Positions 53,651-64,000 of a DNA stretch of 64,000 nt are shown piece after piece. Source of the DNA: Inia geoffrensis. Lineage: Eukaryota; Chordata; Mammalia; Artiodactyla; Iniidae. Both the position numbers and the translations under genes were made by a program. Within the stretch, counting starts at the first letter, position 1. Each line of letters begins with the position of its first letter. The notes below the pieces were generated by a model. The model was not told the origin of the DNA. It did no database searches and saw nothing but the letters and a program-made list of their open reading frames with translations. Location of the stretch: the NCBI GenBank assembly GCA_036417435.1, contig CM070904.1, forward strand, positions 20,566,835 to 20,630,834, given 5' to 3'.

Positions 53651-56429
53651 AAAACCAAATTAAAGGCAGATACTTGTGTCTCTCTCCTTAAAAATGTATA
53701 ATCTACCTCTAAGGATCCTTTTCCTCATTTCTTCCTCCTAAGCTTAGCCCTCAAATCAGTGAGCTGCCGTGATACTTTCTTTTCCAGTTATTACCTGGTG
53801 ATGTAATTTATGCACTGAAGCAGAAACTCTCGTCTGTGTGGATGCTTCTGCATTGAAGTCACTGCCTCTGTGACAGCAGATGACCACTAAAAGAGAAATG
53901 TTGGCCTAGTAATGGAGTAAAAGTTTACCATTTAATTCAACACTGAGTAGATCTGGTAGAATTAAACTCCATGGGAAAGCAGCCCTCCCTAGATGGACAG
54001 GACTTTCTGTGCCTGGGTAACACTCATATGTTTCCAGTATTACGAAAAGCGGGCCACCTTGCGTGTTTTCAGAAGGTGGGCCTCCCACCTCTCTCACCTC
54101 CAGCTTCTGAGCCCTCGACATGCATTGCCACTTCAAGCAAAACTGGTGCAGGCACTGTGTTCTGTGTGCACAAGGACATATTTGCAATTCACCTGCATCT
54201 TTGACCTTGGCAACGGGGCTAGGTGGTTGAGGTGAAGATTAATGAAACAATTACTTTTACAAGGAGTATAAACAGCCTGACTCAGCTGTGTGAACAACAG
54301 CCATGACATCCATTGCTCCTTAGGGTCGAGATGTTGCTCCTTGAATTCTGAGCAACGGAAAGTCAATGCAAAGTGTCCTTTGAGGTAAAATCACTTTTAA
54401 TGGAGAAAAGTAAATTAAGATACAGCTTGATATCATGACAACAAACAGTTAACATTGAAGCCTCTTGTAAAATGGGAGGGTAGAGTAGAAAAACAAGGTC
54501 TCAGCACCACCACGGCTAGCTCTGGGGCTTGTATAAGTCTTTTATAGTCTCGGAACCTCAGTTTCCTCATCTGCTAAGTGGAAATAGTTATTCATGAAAA
54601 GGAAAAGGAAGACCAGTACTTACCATAAAAATCATCTGCAGCCACTTTTGTATAATCAGGAATTCAAATCTGGGTTGATAGTTGTCTCTTTAGGAAAATT
54701 CCTTAATAAGCTTCTTTGAGAATCAAAGGTGAGAACTTCCAGAGCATTGTCTGAAAAGAGAAGGTTAAAAAAAAGTGGGAAAAGGAATTGTTCTGCAAAT
54801 CAAAGTAAGAGAAAATTTAAGCCCAGAATAAAGGGGTCCATCAGAAAGGAAAGATGGACACCTTGTAGGCAGCGAGAAGGCTCCCACAATATGGCAGCAA
54901 ATGAATAAGAAATCCCTTGCAGTGAAAAGTGTGTAGTAGCTTTCTATGAACAAGAAGATCTGAATGCATGTTGAAGTGGTTTTCTACCTGCAGTGTAATT
55001 ACCTTCCATTTCCCCCCAAACTTCAATAAAGTCGGCAATACACATCAGTCTGGTATGAGTGGTAAATTTTCAGGATGAAGAAAGGCTGTTGACAGGATGA
55101 CGGGCTGGCCTACAGCACTCTTGTGGGTCACACAGCATCCTGCAAGCAGACGGCAGCAGGTTAGGCTGAGCAGGGGGCTGTAAACCTCCCTCACAAGGGC
55201 CCCTTCTGAGGCAGAACTCATCTCTTAAACTCCTCTGTCCCAAGCTTGTCTCCCCTGGAAATTCATGAAACCATTGGGTGGCCCCTTCTAAACCACACAG
55301 AAAGTAGACTTGAGTCCTCTTATTTGGATGTTCAAGTGAAATGTGACCCCAGAAGGGTGGCAGACCCAGATGCATCTGGGCTTCAGAGCTGTCATAACTA
55401 CCTCAAAGAGATGCAGTGAGGACCATGAGATAAAAGATGTGAAATTAGTTGGCAAATTTTACAATAACTTACAAAGTAGGGTACTATTAGATCTGAATTA
55501 TTAGATCTCAAGTCGGTGACCCTTTTCTTCCAAGCAAATGAAAAGCCACCAGATTTATAGTTCACTGGGGTTCATTAGAAAGGGTTATAGTAAGTTATAT
55601 CTGACAATTGTTATGAGATTCAGATAACCATACAGGTGGCTTCCAAGTATACTTTATTAAACAAATGATCAGTAAGTATTTATTGAGAGATATCATGGAG
55701 GGATGGATACAAAAGGAGTACTAGTATATAGTCCCTGAGCACAGAGATTATAATGAAGAATTAAATCAACAGAAACTTAAGGATCAAGAAAAGAATCTAC
55801 CAAATCTGGGTTCCCAGCCCAACCCTAGCACAAACTAACCATAACCTTGAACAAATCACCTAGCCTCTTTGGGCTTCTTGTCCTCGACTGGAAAATAAAA
55901 ATAAATATATGGGCTCTGTCCTATCTGCCTGCCTGCACTGTTAAAAGGTTAGAAAGAGTTAATACATATGAAAACGCTTTAAAAACTATGAGATACTTGG
56001 AAAAATTAGTTATCGCTGTGAAGAAGTCTTTTTTGAGTGTTTATTTCTTTGTCTGTTGTATACCTGTCTGGTGTTAGGCAAACTCTGCATTAGGCTGATC
56101 ATTCTGCATAAAATGTCTCTTTAAAAACACTCAGAGATAAATCATTCACCCAGCATCCTCCAAAGGGGTTGGTTCTGCTCCCTCCCATGTGCTGGAAAAC
56201 AGAAGGGCAGAGAGCAGCCTAGAGGGAGAAGTGATTCAGCTCAGGATCACCTCTGATTGTTTTTATGTGGATAAGAACAGGAAGAGAATACAAAATACCA
56301 GACAACAGTAACTGCGTGGGTTAGCATAACGAGATGGCGAGTCCCTTTTTTATGTCTTCAATGTTTCCTTTTTGCAGCTGGAACAGCCTTGGGCCACATA
56401 TAAAAATAAGGAAGAAAAATACATACACT
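53651..56429. other. Mostly unique sequence with small MIR pieces
   Basis: Plus-strand MIR traces are at 54520-54605 ('gaacctcagtttcctcatct'), 55385-55470 and 55795-56000 ('aacaaatcacctagcctctt', 'gttaatacatatgaaaacgc'). The rest is unrecognised. Opposed overlapping frames at 53906-54235 are not supported as coding. Confidence 0.45.
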
Positions 56430-56570
56430 TTGTAACCCTTTTCAGTCTACAGAGCATTTCCACGTATAGCAATTCGATTCTCACTACCACTCTGAGAAGC
56501 CAAGAGGGTGCTGTTAATGACAGCATTTTACAGCTGAGGAAACTGAGGCTTGGAGAGAGAACACAGGCTG
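56430..56570 (-). mobile_element. MIR fragment
   Basis: 'ctacagagcatttccacgta', 'attttacagctgaggaaact', 'gaggcttggagagagaacac' form a reverse MIR. 56571-56968 after it is unrecognised, with a G-rich patch at 56895-56912. Confidence 0.6.
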
Positions 56571-56968
56571 CAGAATCAATATATTCTTTCCATTACTGGG
56601 CTCTACCTCCCAGAAGAAAGAAAACGCTGCTCCAGGGAGGAGGTAAGAGGAGAGGCAGGATCAAGCAAAGAGTTCGTCAGAAGACTATTCTAGAAAGAAC
56701 CAAGGTGAGGCTGTGACTCAAGACAAGATGGCTTCAGGCTCTGAAAGCAGTGGTGAAGATGGCCAGAGACATGTAAGATGATGTTGATCTTGCCTTTGAG
56801 AAGCAGCCTTTGTCTCTTCATGAATGCAAAAGGGAGAGACCCTTTGTGCGCCCTCAAGAGGAGAAACCAAGCCTTAGCGCAAACAGACATGGTGTGGGGA
56901 GGGGGGCGGGGCACTGGGATTTCCCAGGTAAACATTCCTGGAAGTCACAAGACTTTTTGTTGTAATTT

Positions 56969-57606
56969 TGTAACCACGCAGGACTCTATGGGGCCTTCCC
57001 AGAACAGACCCCCTCCACCCATGTCCTCTGCCTGCCTCCTGTCTGTGAAAAACTTTAGCCTCCTAGGCCTTTCCCGAGCTCCAAAGAACAAATTTAATCG
57101 GAGAAATGACAAATGCAGAAAGAAAGGAAAACGGTCAAGCAAGACAAAATGATATTAGTTTAGCCATTATACAAAGTCAAGGACCTTTAGTTCCTCCTCA
57201 AGGGCTATAGATGATATTCTTAGTCATGTCCTTCGAGCTGTTTTGCAGATACTGAAACTCCCACCAGGTGGGAGAAGTTAACTGTATGCTCCCCACAAGC
57301 ACGCAGACCCCAGACCGGCTGCAAGCAGAAGGTTGATGATGCCGACTCCCAATTACCTCACCTCCAACCAATCAGAAGAGTGTCCATGAGCTGATCACAC
57401 ACCCTCACAAACCCCCTTCCTCACCCCGTCTTTATAAACCTTTCCCTGAAGGCTTTCGGGGAATTGGGGTCTTTTAAGCACTAGCTACGTGGACTCCTGG
57501 CCGGGTGCCCTGCAATAAACGCTGCACTGTCCTTCACCACAGCCAAGTGCCAGTAGATTGGCTCTACTGTGCACGGGCGAGCAGATCCACGTTTGGTTTG
57601 ATGACC
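56969..57606 (+). mobile_element. Class I ERV solo LTR, copy 2 (forward orientation)
   Basis: About 638 bp, homologous along its whole length to the complement of 52589-53427. It starts 'tgtaaccacgcaggactcta'. Promoter features are a CCAAT box at 57368-57372 ('aaccaatcagaag') and a TATA box 'tttataaa' at 57431-57438. The polyadenylation signal 'aataaa' is at 57514-57519, giving a short R region, and it ends near 'gtttggtttgatgac'. The terminal CA is degraded. No gag, pol or env adjoins it. The promoter elements look more intact than in copy 1. Confidence 0.85.
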
Positions 57607-58429
57607 TTAAATTTAAAGCAGTCAAGATTTTATAGAAGAGACTATCTTCCTGGAAAAGTTATTTCCAGCCAATAATATTAACAAACAGCACCTTGGGGAC
57701 AGCATGTCTGCATGGCAGCAGCTGAGCGCTGTGTCCAGGCTGGTAGTGGGTCCTGGCCTGAGGACACAAAAAGTCTGGGACGTTACTGAGAAGCCAGACG
57801 CTGAGCTAAGCCAGAGGTGCCAACTGTAGCCACAGACCAAACCCGACTCTCGGATGTGCTATATGGAGTCCCTCCAGTTGTTAGGAGTGGTGGTATTATT
57901 TCAATAGGAATCAGTTGCCAACATTTGCAGATTGGAGAATTTAACGCAGGAATATAGGTTTCCAGCTTCTCTCGCAAATATCGAATGTTCTGGCTTCCTG
58001 GGCCCAGGATGCTTATAAGAAGGCAGTTTGCCACAGCCTTCGACTAGCACTCTCTGCTTCCCCCCAGGCACACCCAGCCCAGAGCCTTCTTGTACTTTGT
58101 CTGGATGGCCCCGTATGCAGTTAAGTTTGGGACCCCTCCTCTAGTGCTGAAGCACAGACTTGGAGGGCGAGCCCAGACAGGCCTGAGGCAGCTCCAACAG
58201 CCTAAGGTGGAGGCAGCCAGGACACTTGCTCTGGTGTGTGTTGCTCAGACTCTGTTTTCTCGGCTCCTCGCTGGCCCTCCTGCCAGAGACACCCAGACAG
58301 AAAGGTTGACCGTCTCCCACCCTGACGAGAAGCAGAGACCAAGGCTGAACAATGACACAGGAGTGCGGTTGGAGCGGTGACCAAGAGAACCCCGGCAGAA
58401 CGGATGGGCAGTCAGGGTCAGAAGCCATC
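57607..58429. other. Unrecognised unique sequence
   Basis: No named repeat and no credible exon. Frames 57783-58034 and 58090-58380 lack recognisable domains. Confidence 0.4.
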
Positions 58430-58985
58430 AAGAAGACACAAGAGGGCTTCCCTGGTGGCGCAGTGGTTGAGAGTCCGCCTGCCGATGCAGGGGACACAGG
58501 TTCGTGCCCCAGTCCGGGAAGATCCCACATGCTGTGGAGCGGCCGGGCCCGTGAGCCATGGCCGCTGAGCCTGCGCGTCTGGAGCCTGTGCTCCGCAACG
58601 GGAGAGGCCACAGCAGTGAGAGGCCCGTGTACCGCAGAAAAAAATCTGTCTGCCAATGCAGGGGACACGGGTTCGAGCCCTGGCCCGGGAAGATCCCACA
58701 TGCTGCAGAGCAACTAAGTCCGTGCACCACAACTACTGAGCCTGCACTCTAGAGGCCGAGAGCCACAACTACTGAGCCCACGTGCCACAACTACTGAAGC
58801 CCACGTGCCTAGAGCCCATGCTCCGCAACAAGAAAAACCACTGCAATGAGAAACCCGGGCACCGCATGAGAGTAGCCTCCACTCGCCACAACTAGAGAAA
58901 GCCCATGTGCAGCAACGAAGACCCAATGCAGCCAAAAATAAATAAATAAAATTAATTAATTAAAAAAAAAAAAAGAAGCCACAAG
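58430..58985 (+). mobile_element. Composite CHR-2/CHR-1 dimeric SINE with a single 13-bp TSD
   Basis: Unit 1 (58443-58637) is a complete CHR-2: head 'gggcttccctggtggcgcag', B-box 'acaggttcgtgccccagtcc', end 'gtgagaggcccgtgtaccgc', with A7 at 58638-58644. It runs straight into unit 2 (about 58643-58972), a CHR-1 lacking its first ~28 nt including the A-box: it begins 'aatctgtctgccaatgcagg', then 'acgggttcgagccctggccc', the 'ccacaactactgag' modules, and tail 'aataaataaataaaatt' plus a long A-run. The only duplication found is 'aagaagacacaag' (58430-58442) against 'aagaagccacaag' (58973-58985), 12 of 13, bounding the whole pair. Confidence 0.85.
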
Positions 58986-59254
58986 AAGCAGCTGTGAGGG
59001 CTCCGAGCGGGAGGTCTGGGGTAAGTCCCCTCAACCTCGGTGGTTCACAGTCCTCCAGCATGCGGGCACTTCCACGCATGAGACCAAAACTGGAGGTCTC
59101 TGAGTCCAGTGCTGACACGGGGCGGGGAGAGGAAGGCTCCTCCCCGGCCTGCTGCCTCCATCAGACTCAGCTCCGTGGTGCCTGTCACACTGAAGACCCA
59201 AAATCTAAGTTATCTGAGAAATGTGTGACTGCACCAAGTCTCCATCTCAGAGGT

Positions 59255-59935
59255 TACTGGTAGGAGTGCACCTTGGTACAACTTCTGGGGAGAGCAACTG
59301 GCCGTAGCTAGCAAAACCCCTGAAGAATATAGACCTGCCCCATCGATCCCACTTCTTGGAATTTACCTTATAGACATACCTGCACAGGCACAAGATGACA
59401 TGAGGTTATCCACTGCAGTTTTGTTTATACCAAAGATTGGAAATAATCCGTTTCTTAAGCGAAGACTAGTTGAATAGTTTATGGTTAAATCATTTGAATA
59501 GCTAATGACTAGTGAAATAGGTAAAACAGCCAAAGAATGGAATACTGGGCAACCATTTTTTAATTAAAAAACAAGAAAAATACGGTGCTTTCTATGTACT
59601 AATATGGAAAATTTTCCAAAAACTGAAATGAAAAAAAGCGATGTACCAAACGGTCTGTGGAGTATGTTACCTTTCCTGTGTGAAAGCAGGGAAGATAAAA
59701 ACCTGTATTCATATTTGCTCCATGTGCTTTTCAAACACCCCCCCACACACACACACACACACACACACTAAAAGATGATACAAATGGTTACCTATTTGGG
59801 ACAGTGTGGGAGGATGAGGCAGATGGGGGATAAAGGTAGGGTGGAAGAAACCCTTTTCACAGTCACCTTTATTGTTCTGCATTTTGAACCAAGTGGACAT
59901 GGTACCATTTAAAACAATCATTTCTTTTTAAATGT
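59255..59935 (+). mobile_element. L1M LINE 3' region
   Basis: Plus-strand old L1: 'cacttcttggaatttacctt', 'atgacatgaggttatccact', 'agaatggaatactgggcaac', 'atgtactaatatggaaaatt', 'gatacaaatggttacctatt', 'tctgcattttgaaccaagtg'. A microsatellite lies inside it at 59744-59768. Confidence 0.75.
59736..59768. repeat. C-run and (CA)n microsatellite
   Basis: C7 followed by about 12 uninterrupted CA units, within L1M sequence. Confidence 0.9.
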
Positions 59936-60701
59936 CAAGTCAGAAGGTGGAGGCATCAGTGGGCCTGGGGGTGAGAACAGCATGGGTAGAAGTGGGGAGC
60001 CCTGAAGGCTGACAGTACGGGATGCCGTGTTCTCCTGAGACCTCATGTTTTCACACGTAAGAACCGTGAAAGGTGCTACCTAACACACAGACCCAGTTCA
60101 CTTCGAGGAGCCTGAGGGACAGCGGAGAGCCCAGAAGCAAATGTAACAAATTCCTTTAGGACACCCCTATCCCTCAGGACTTGGAATATTTACACAAATA
60201 ATTCCATTGAATTTGAGGGAAGCAAAAGATGTAGCATTGAAAGTACTATGTTTGTGCATAAATATAACGTCGATATGTGACTTTTTAAAAGATCATTTCA
60301 AAGACATTTCTCGCCTTGTGACCCTCCTTGTCCCTGGGACTTCCAGGCCATGGGTCTAGGTGCTTCAGGGTGGGCTCCCAACAGGGAAAAGTCACAATGG
60401 ATTTTGGTTTGGCAAGAAACAGGAAAGCCAGCATTATTCAGAAAGAGAGGCATATCTAGATGTCTTCAGCCTATCAGGAATGAAGACTGGAAGACCCAGA
60501 TGATAGAATTTCTTCAGTGATTGTGGGAAGGAAGAGAGAGAGAGACAAGGATGGCAAAGTATCTTCATTTTTGATACTTCTCTGGAAGACGCAGGCAGCC
60601 TAGAAACTTCCAGATGGGCGTGGAGGACACAGGGGACAAGACATGAGAGCCAGTGGCAGCTCCTACAGGTGCAGTGGAAGGAGCATCCAAAAGAAGTCCC
60701 C
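59936..60701. other. Unrecognised unique sequence
   Basis: No named repeat or exon. A short GA run lies at 60533-60545. Confidence 0.4.
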
Positions 60702-61054
60702 TGTTATGGTCTGAATTGTGTTCCCCCCATAAATTCATATATTGAAGCCCTAACCGTCAATGTGACAGTATTTGGAATTAGGACTTTTAAGGGGGTAATT
60801 AAGGTCACTCCCAGAGTCCTCAAAAGAAGAGGAAGAGACCTCAGGGATGTACACACACAGAGAAGAGTTCATATGAAGACACAGTGAGAAGGTGGCCATC
60901 TGCAAGCCAAGGAGAGAGGTCTCACCAGGAACCAACCCTACCAGCACCTTGACCTTGGACTTCCAGCCTCCAGCACCCTGAAGAAATAAATTTCTGCCAT
61001 TTAAGCCACTCAGTCTGAGGAATTTTGTTATGGCAGCCTGAGCTGACTAAGACA
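60702..61054 (+). mobile_element. MLT1A-like MaLR solo LTR, complete
   Basis: Starts 'tgttatggtctgaattgtgt' and contains 'ttgaagccctaaccgtcaat', 'gaagacacagtgagaaggtg', 'gccatctgcaagccaaggag', 'ccttgaccttggacttccag', 'gaagaaataaatttctgcca' (with an aataaa). It ends 'gagctgactaagaca'. Both TG and CA termini are present. The 5-bp flanks 'tcccc' and 'ccccc' fit a degraded TSD. It is the best preserved MLT1 in the window. Confidence 0.88.
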
Positions 61055-61109
61055 CCCCCAATAGCCCCTCAGACCGCTGTTGGATGGGCTGCCCAGCCCT
61101 AACAGCAGG

Positions 61110-61440
61110 AGTTGGCTTCCTGTGACTTTCTGAGGCCCTAGTGAGGGTCTTGGAGATGTTGCAAGCCCAGATGGCCCAGCAGAAGGCTGGGGTCCCTAAC
61201 GATGTGTTGGAGCTTTGAAAACAGATGCAAAAGGTGGGAGCCAATGACTGCAGCATGAACACCAGCCCATCAACCTATCAGTTGATGAGGACGTCCTCAT
61301 CAGTTCCTTGTCGGTGGTACCAGTCCCAGACATGCCAGTCCTGCCTCACTGTACCAGAGGCCAGGGAGCCCCCAGAGGATGCTCTGTGGATGCAGGAGTA
61401 CCCACCTTCCCTCCACTTCCCTCAGGTCACCTAAGCCACA
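61110..61440 (+). pseudogene. Possible decayed coding fragment, unrecognised
   Basis: In one frame the text reads LSEALVRVLEMLQAQMAQQK, then AGVPNDVLEL, a TGA, KQMQKVGANDCSMN..., and later EPPEDALWMQEYPPSLHFPQ before a stop. The first part has a heptad-like, Leu/Gln-rich helical pattern that looks protein-derived, interrupted by an in-frame stop near 61216-61218. I do not recognise a parent gene, and no intron, promoter or poly-A tail identifies a processed copy. It may be a chance resemblance. Confidence 0.2.
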
Positions 61441-62815
61441 CTCCTCTCTCCATATACCCAAAGGCCATGTGGTTCAAGGTGGGGAGGGGCAGAAGAGAAA
61501 AGGCAGCATTTACCCCAAAGGAACAAAATTACCTGGAGAGACCGTTCAAACTATCAGCTCAGAATAAGACTTCCAGATTAGACTAAATTGAGTCCCTTCT
61601 GGGCTCCCCACCTCCCATAGGAAGGGGCCTCATAGGGAAATCCTATCAGTAACAGGCAGAATAAGGAAAACACATTTTTCTGCACCCCCGAGCGTGCTGA
61701 GTCATCCATTGCTCCAGTAAATATCTTTATGAGCACATACATCTATGTGTGTGTATGCATGTACATATTTTATATAAGACCATCTAGTGCCTTACAAGTG
61801 GGCACTCCATTCAAAGGAAGGATTAAGTGCTACCTAAATTTCAGAAAAATATTTCTCCCTGATTAAGAATTGCCCTGGGAAGCCTCTGATGGCACTTTTC
61901 CATGTTATGTCCAAAGCATTGACCCTCTGGTCACATGTCTGATAAAATACAGCTCGAGGATGCACCCACCCTTCCAACCTGGCAGCACTACCCCTCTCAT
62001 CTCCATTGAACAGCTTTCCTGACCCTTAACAGTGGAAAATCTCATTCCCTTGGGGCTACCCTGCCCGTACACTGAAGGCAAATGAATGGGTTTCCTTATC
62101 TTACGTAAGGGTTTTACTTTTCCCAGAACACGCTACGCTATTGCTGGACACAAGGAACATGATGGCTCAGGAACCTCACTGCAGGTCAAAGTGGAGAAAA
62201 CAGATTGGGTGTTTAGATCCTCCCATGTTGCCATTTCTTTTGGTTTTGCTTTTTCAAAGCAACTGCGTGTGGTAAAACACGCAATCCAAAACAAAACAAA
62301 ATAGGAAGCTCTTTTTAAAAAAAGATTTTTGTCTTTTAATTTCTCAACAAGTATTTATGGGCCCCTGTATCAAATGGGGGAAGCAGACAACCCCAGAGTC
62401 CCAGGCACCTTGGCAGGGTCTGGCCCCGGCTCAGACCTCAGGAGGACACCTGTGTTCTCTGAAGGGGTCAGGTCCCACTAAGCACAGTGGGAAATTCACA
62501 AGGTACCAGAAACTAGAGAGGTCCTAGTGTGGGAACTGAGGGGGAGGGTCAAAGCCAGCAGACAGTAATAGGAGAAAGGACGATGGGGTAAAAAAAAAAA
62601 AATGACCTCCTGAAAAGCAAGGGGAAATAAATGTGGTGTAGGGAGGGGAGAGGGTACAAAGCAGGTCAAGATGAGTTCCGGGTGAGTTTCAAAAGCCCTG
62701 GCATGTGGTCTTTCTGCTTTGTTTTTGCCCCGGTTGGTTCTTCTCCCTGTACTGGGACAGGACCTTCCAGTGACCTTACAGTCTAGAGGGACACAGTGTG
62801 TTGACCTACAGGATG
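61441..62815. other. Unrecognised sequence with small low-complexity spots
   Basis: A short 'gtgtgtgtatgcatgtacat' patch at 61748-61770 and an A13 run at 62589-62601. No exon or named element is recognised. Confidence 0.4.
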
Positions 62816-62974
62816 AAAGCTTGCTATGGGGACTTCCCTGGCCATCCAATGGACTCCACGCTTCCAGTGCAGGGGGCACGGGTTCGATCCCTGGTCGGGG
62901 AACAAAGATCCTGCATGCCACACGGAGCGTCCAATAAGTAAGTAAGTAAGTAAGTAAATAAACAAAAGCTTGCT
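62816..62974 (+). mobile_element. Short CHR-family SINE with exact 10-bp TSD
   Basis: Head 'ggggacttccctggccatcc' (A-box region partly altered), 'agggggcacgggttcgatcc' (B-box), 'ctggtcggggaacaaagatc', then a four-base repeat tail 'taagtaagtaagtaagtaa'. 'aaagcttgct' lies exactly at 62816-62825 and 62965-62974. It lacks the CHR-1 and CHR-2 bodies, so it is a shorter tRNA-derived form resembling the cetartiodactyl tRNA-SINE group. Confidence 0.85.
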
Positions 62975-63303
62975 GGGCAAGGCAGCCTCGCAAGAGTACC
63001 AGGAAAGGGGAGGGGATGATGATTTACAGGTACCCAGAAGGGAGGAGCATCACATTAGGGGTTGCAGGGAAGGCGTCAGGACTGTGACACGAGACTTGGG
63101 CCTTGGGGAAGGCTGGAGAGGTGGGAGCCGGTAGGCACACTGCAAGGCTGTTTCTCGTTCCAGACCCAGAGAGGCTGTGAGGCTCTTCTCCTTGACCTCA
63201 GTCAAGCTCAGAACACCCAGGTCCTCTGACATCCCTCCCACGAACGCTCCGAACCTGCTCTGCCCAATAAAGTAGCTACCAGCCACGTGTGCTGCTGAAA
63301 TTG

Positions 63304-63655
63304 AAATTTTTTTCTTTTAAATAGTTTTTATGTTTTTTAGAGTAGTTTTATGTTCACAGCAAAATTGAGGGGAAGGTACAGAGATTTCTCATATACTCCC
63401 CTGCCCCTGCTCCCTGCCTCCCCCATTATCGTCATCCCCCACCAGAATGGTGTATTTGTTACAACTGATGAACCTACACTGACACATCATAATCACCCAG
63501 AGTCCACAGTTTACATTAGGGCTCACTCTTGGTGTGTACATTCTATGGGTTTGGACAAATGTATCATAGCAGGTATCCACCTTTATAATATATATATATT
63601 TTTAAAGCAAACCATAAAGGGTAGACCCTCTTTATTTCCAGAACCTCTCCTTTTC
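63304..63655 (-). mobile_element. L1ME-type LINE 3' UTR fragment
   Basis: Minus-strand old L1: 'tatgttcacagcaaaattga', 'ggtacagagatttctcatat', 'gtccacagtttacattaggg', 'ggtttggacaaatgtatcat'. It corresponds to the same 3' UTR type as 32230-34691. Confidence 0.75.
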
Positions 63656-63745
63656 TTTTTTTTTTTTTAACATCTTTATTGGGGTATAATTGCTTTACAA
63701 TGGTGTGTCAGTTTCTACTTTATAACAAAGTATATCTCTTAAAAT
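63656..63745 (-). mobile_element. Very short young L1 3'-terminal insertion
   Basis: T12 then 'aacatctttattggggtata', 'attgctttacaatggtgtgt', 'ataacaaagtat' form the last 75-80 bp of the same L1 type as at 14670 and 43830. No clear TSD is visible. 63746-64000 is AT-rich and unrecognised. Confidence 0.75.
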
Positions 63746-64000
63746 TTTAATAATTAAAATTAAACTAAAAATTACGTTCTACACGTGACTAGTTGCTAAC
63801 TATTGGACAGCACAGAGAGTGAACATTTCTGTCACCACAGAAAGTTCTATTGGACGGGCTGATCCAAAAAAATACTCAGCAGGTGATGGCGATCCTGTAA
63901 CTATCAGTTTGGGCTCAAAGAATATGGGAATTTGGGGTTGGGAAAATATAAAAGTCATTTTAATCTGAAAAATCTTAAAGTAAATATTTTAAATTACTGA

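Noticed and set aside
52589..57606. A complete provirus bounded by two LTRs
   Set aside because: The LTRs are in opposite orientation and the spacer shows no gag, pol or env text. One LTR is embedded in an L2, so they are two separate solo LTRs.

Overview
The window is vertebrate, almost certainly cetacean (whale or dolphin), non-coding DNA. The key evidence is a set of tRNA-derived SINEs of the CHR-1/CHR-2 type. They begin 'cttccctggtgg', carry a 'ggttcg' B-box, and are the dominant SINEs of whales and hippos. They sit beside cetartiodactyl-type L1 3' ends ('ttaacatctttattggagta'). I see no BovB/ART2A (ruminant), PRE-1 (pig), Alu or rodent B1/B2 elements. I see no complete protein-coding gene, no tRNA, rRNA or snRNA gene and no CRISPR array. 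The longest open frames are all compositional artefacts or transposon pieces. Two weak coding-like traces are listed: a possible terminal exon at 51259-51443 and a possible decayed pseudogene at 61110-61440. The window is best read as intergenic or deep intronic.

Layout. 1-3.7 kb: old unique DNA with MIR and L2 fragments. 3.7-6.7 kb: an MLT1 LTR split by an L1 that keeps its 5' UTR and 3' end but has lost most of ORF1/ORF2. 7-14.6 kb: L2, L1M and MIR relics in mostly unique DNA, with one CHR-2. 14.6-15.9 kb: a 5'-truncated L1 with a near-perfect target-site duplication (TSD) and a probable 3' transduction. 16-26.6 kb: SINEs, MIRs, MLT1 LTRs, L1 pieces, a (TA)n microsatellite, a G-rich repeat grown inside an L1, and a hAT element with an exact 8-bp TSD inside an L2. 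31.4-34.7 kb: nested layers (MIR with an MLT2 LTR; an L1ME cut by a younger L1 that is itself cut by a CHR-1 SINE). 36.8-38.6 kb: L1, MIR, MLT1. 43.8-45.5 kb: short L1, CHR-2, L2.

46.9-50.55 kb is the most unusual stretch: about 3.1 kb of nearly pure purine sequence on the + strand, interrupted only by two SINEs and followed by a class-I ERV LTR end. 52.4-57.6 kb holds two solo LTRs of one ERV family in opposite orientation, 3.5 kb apart. 58.4-59.0 kb holds a CHR-2/CHR-1 composite SINE bounded by a single TSD. The last 5 kb carries L1M, MLT1A, a short CHR-family SINE and L1 3' ends.

Family names come from recognising consensus sequence by eye, without alignment. Element class and orientation are more secure than subfamily, and most boundaries are good to about 10-30 bp unless a TSD fixes them.
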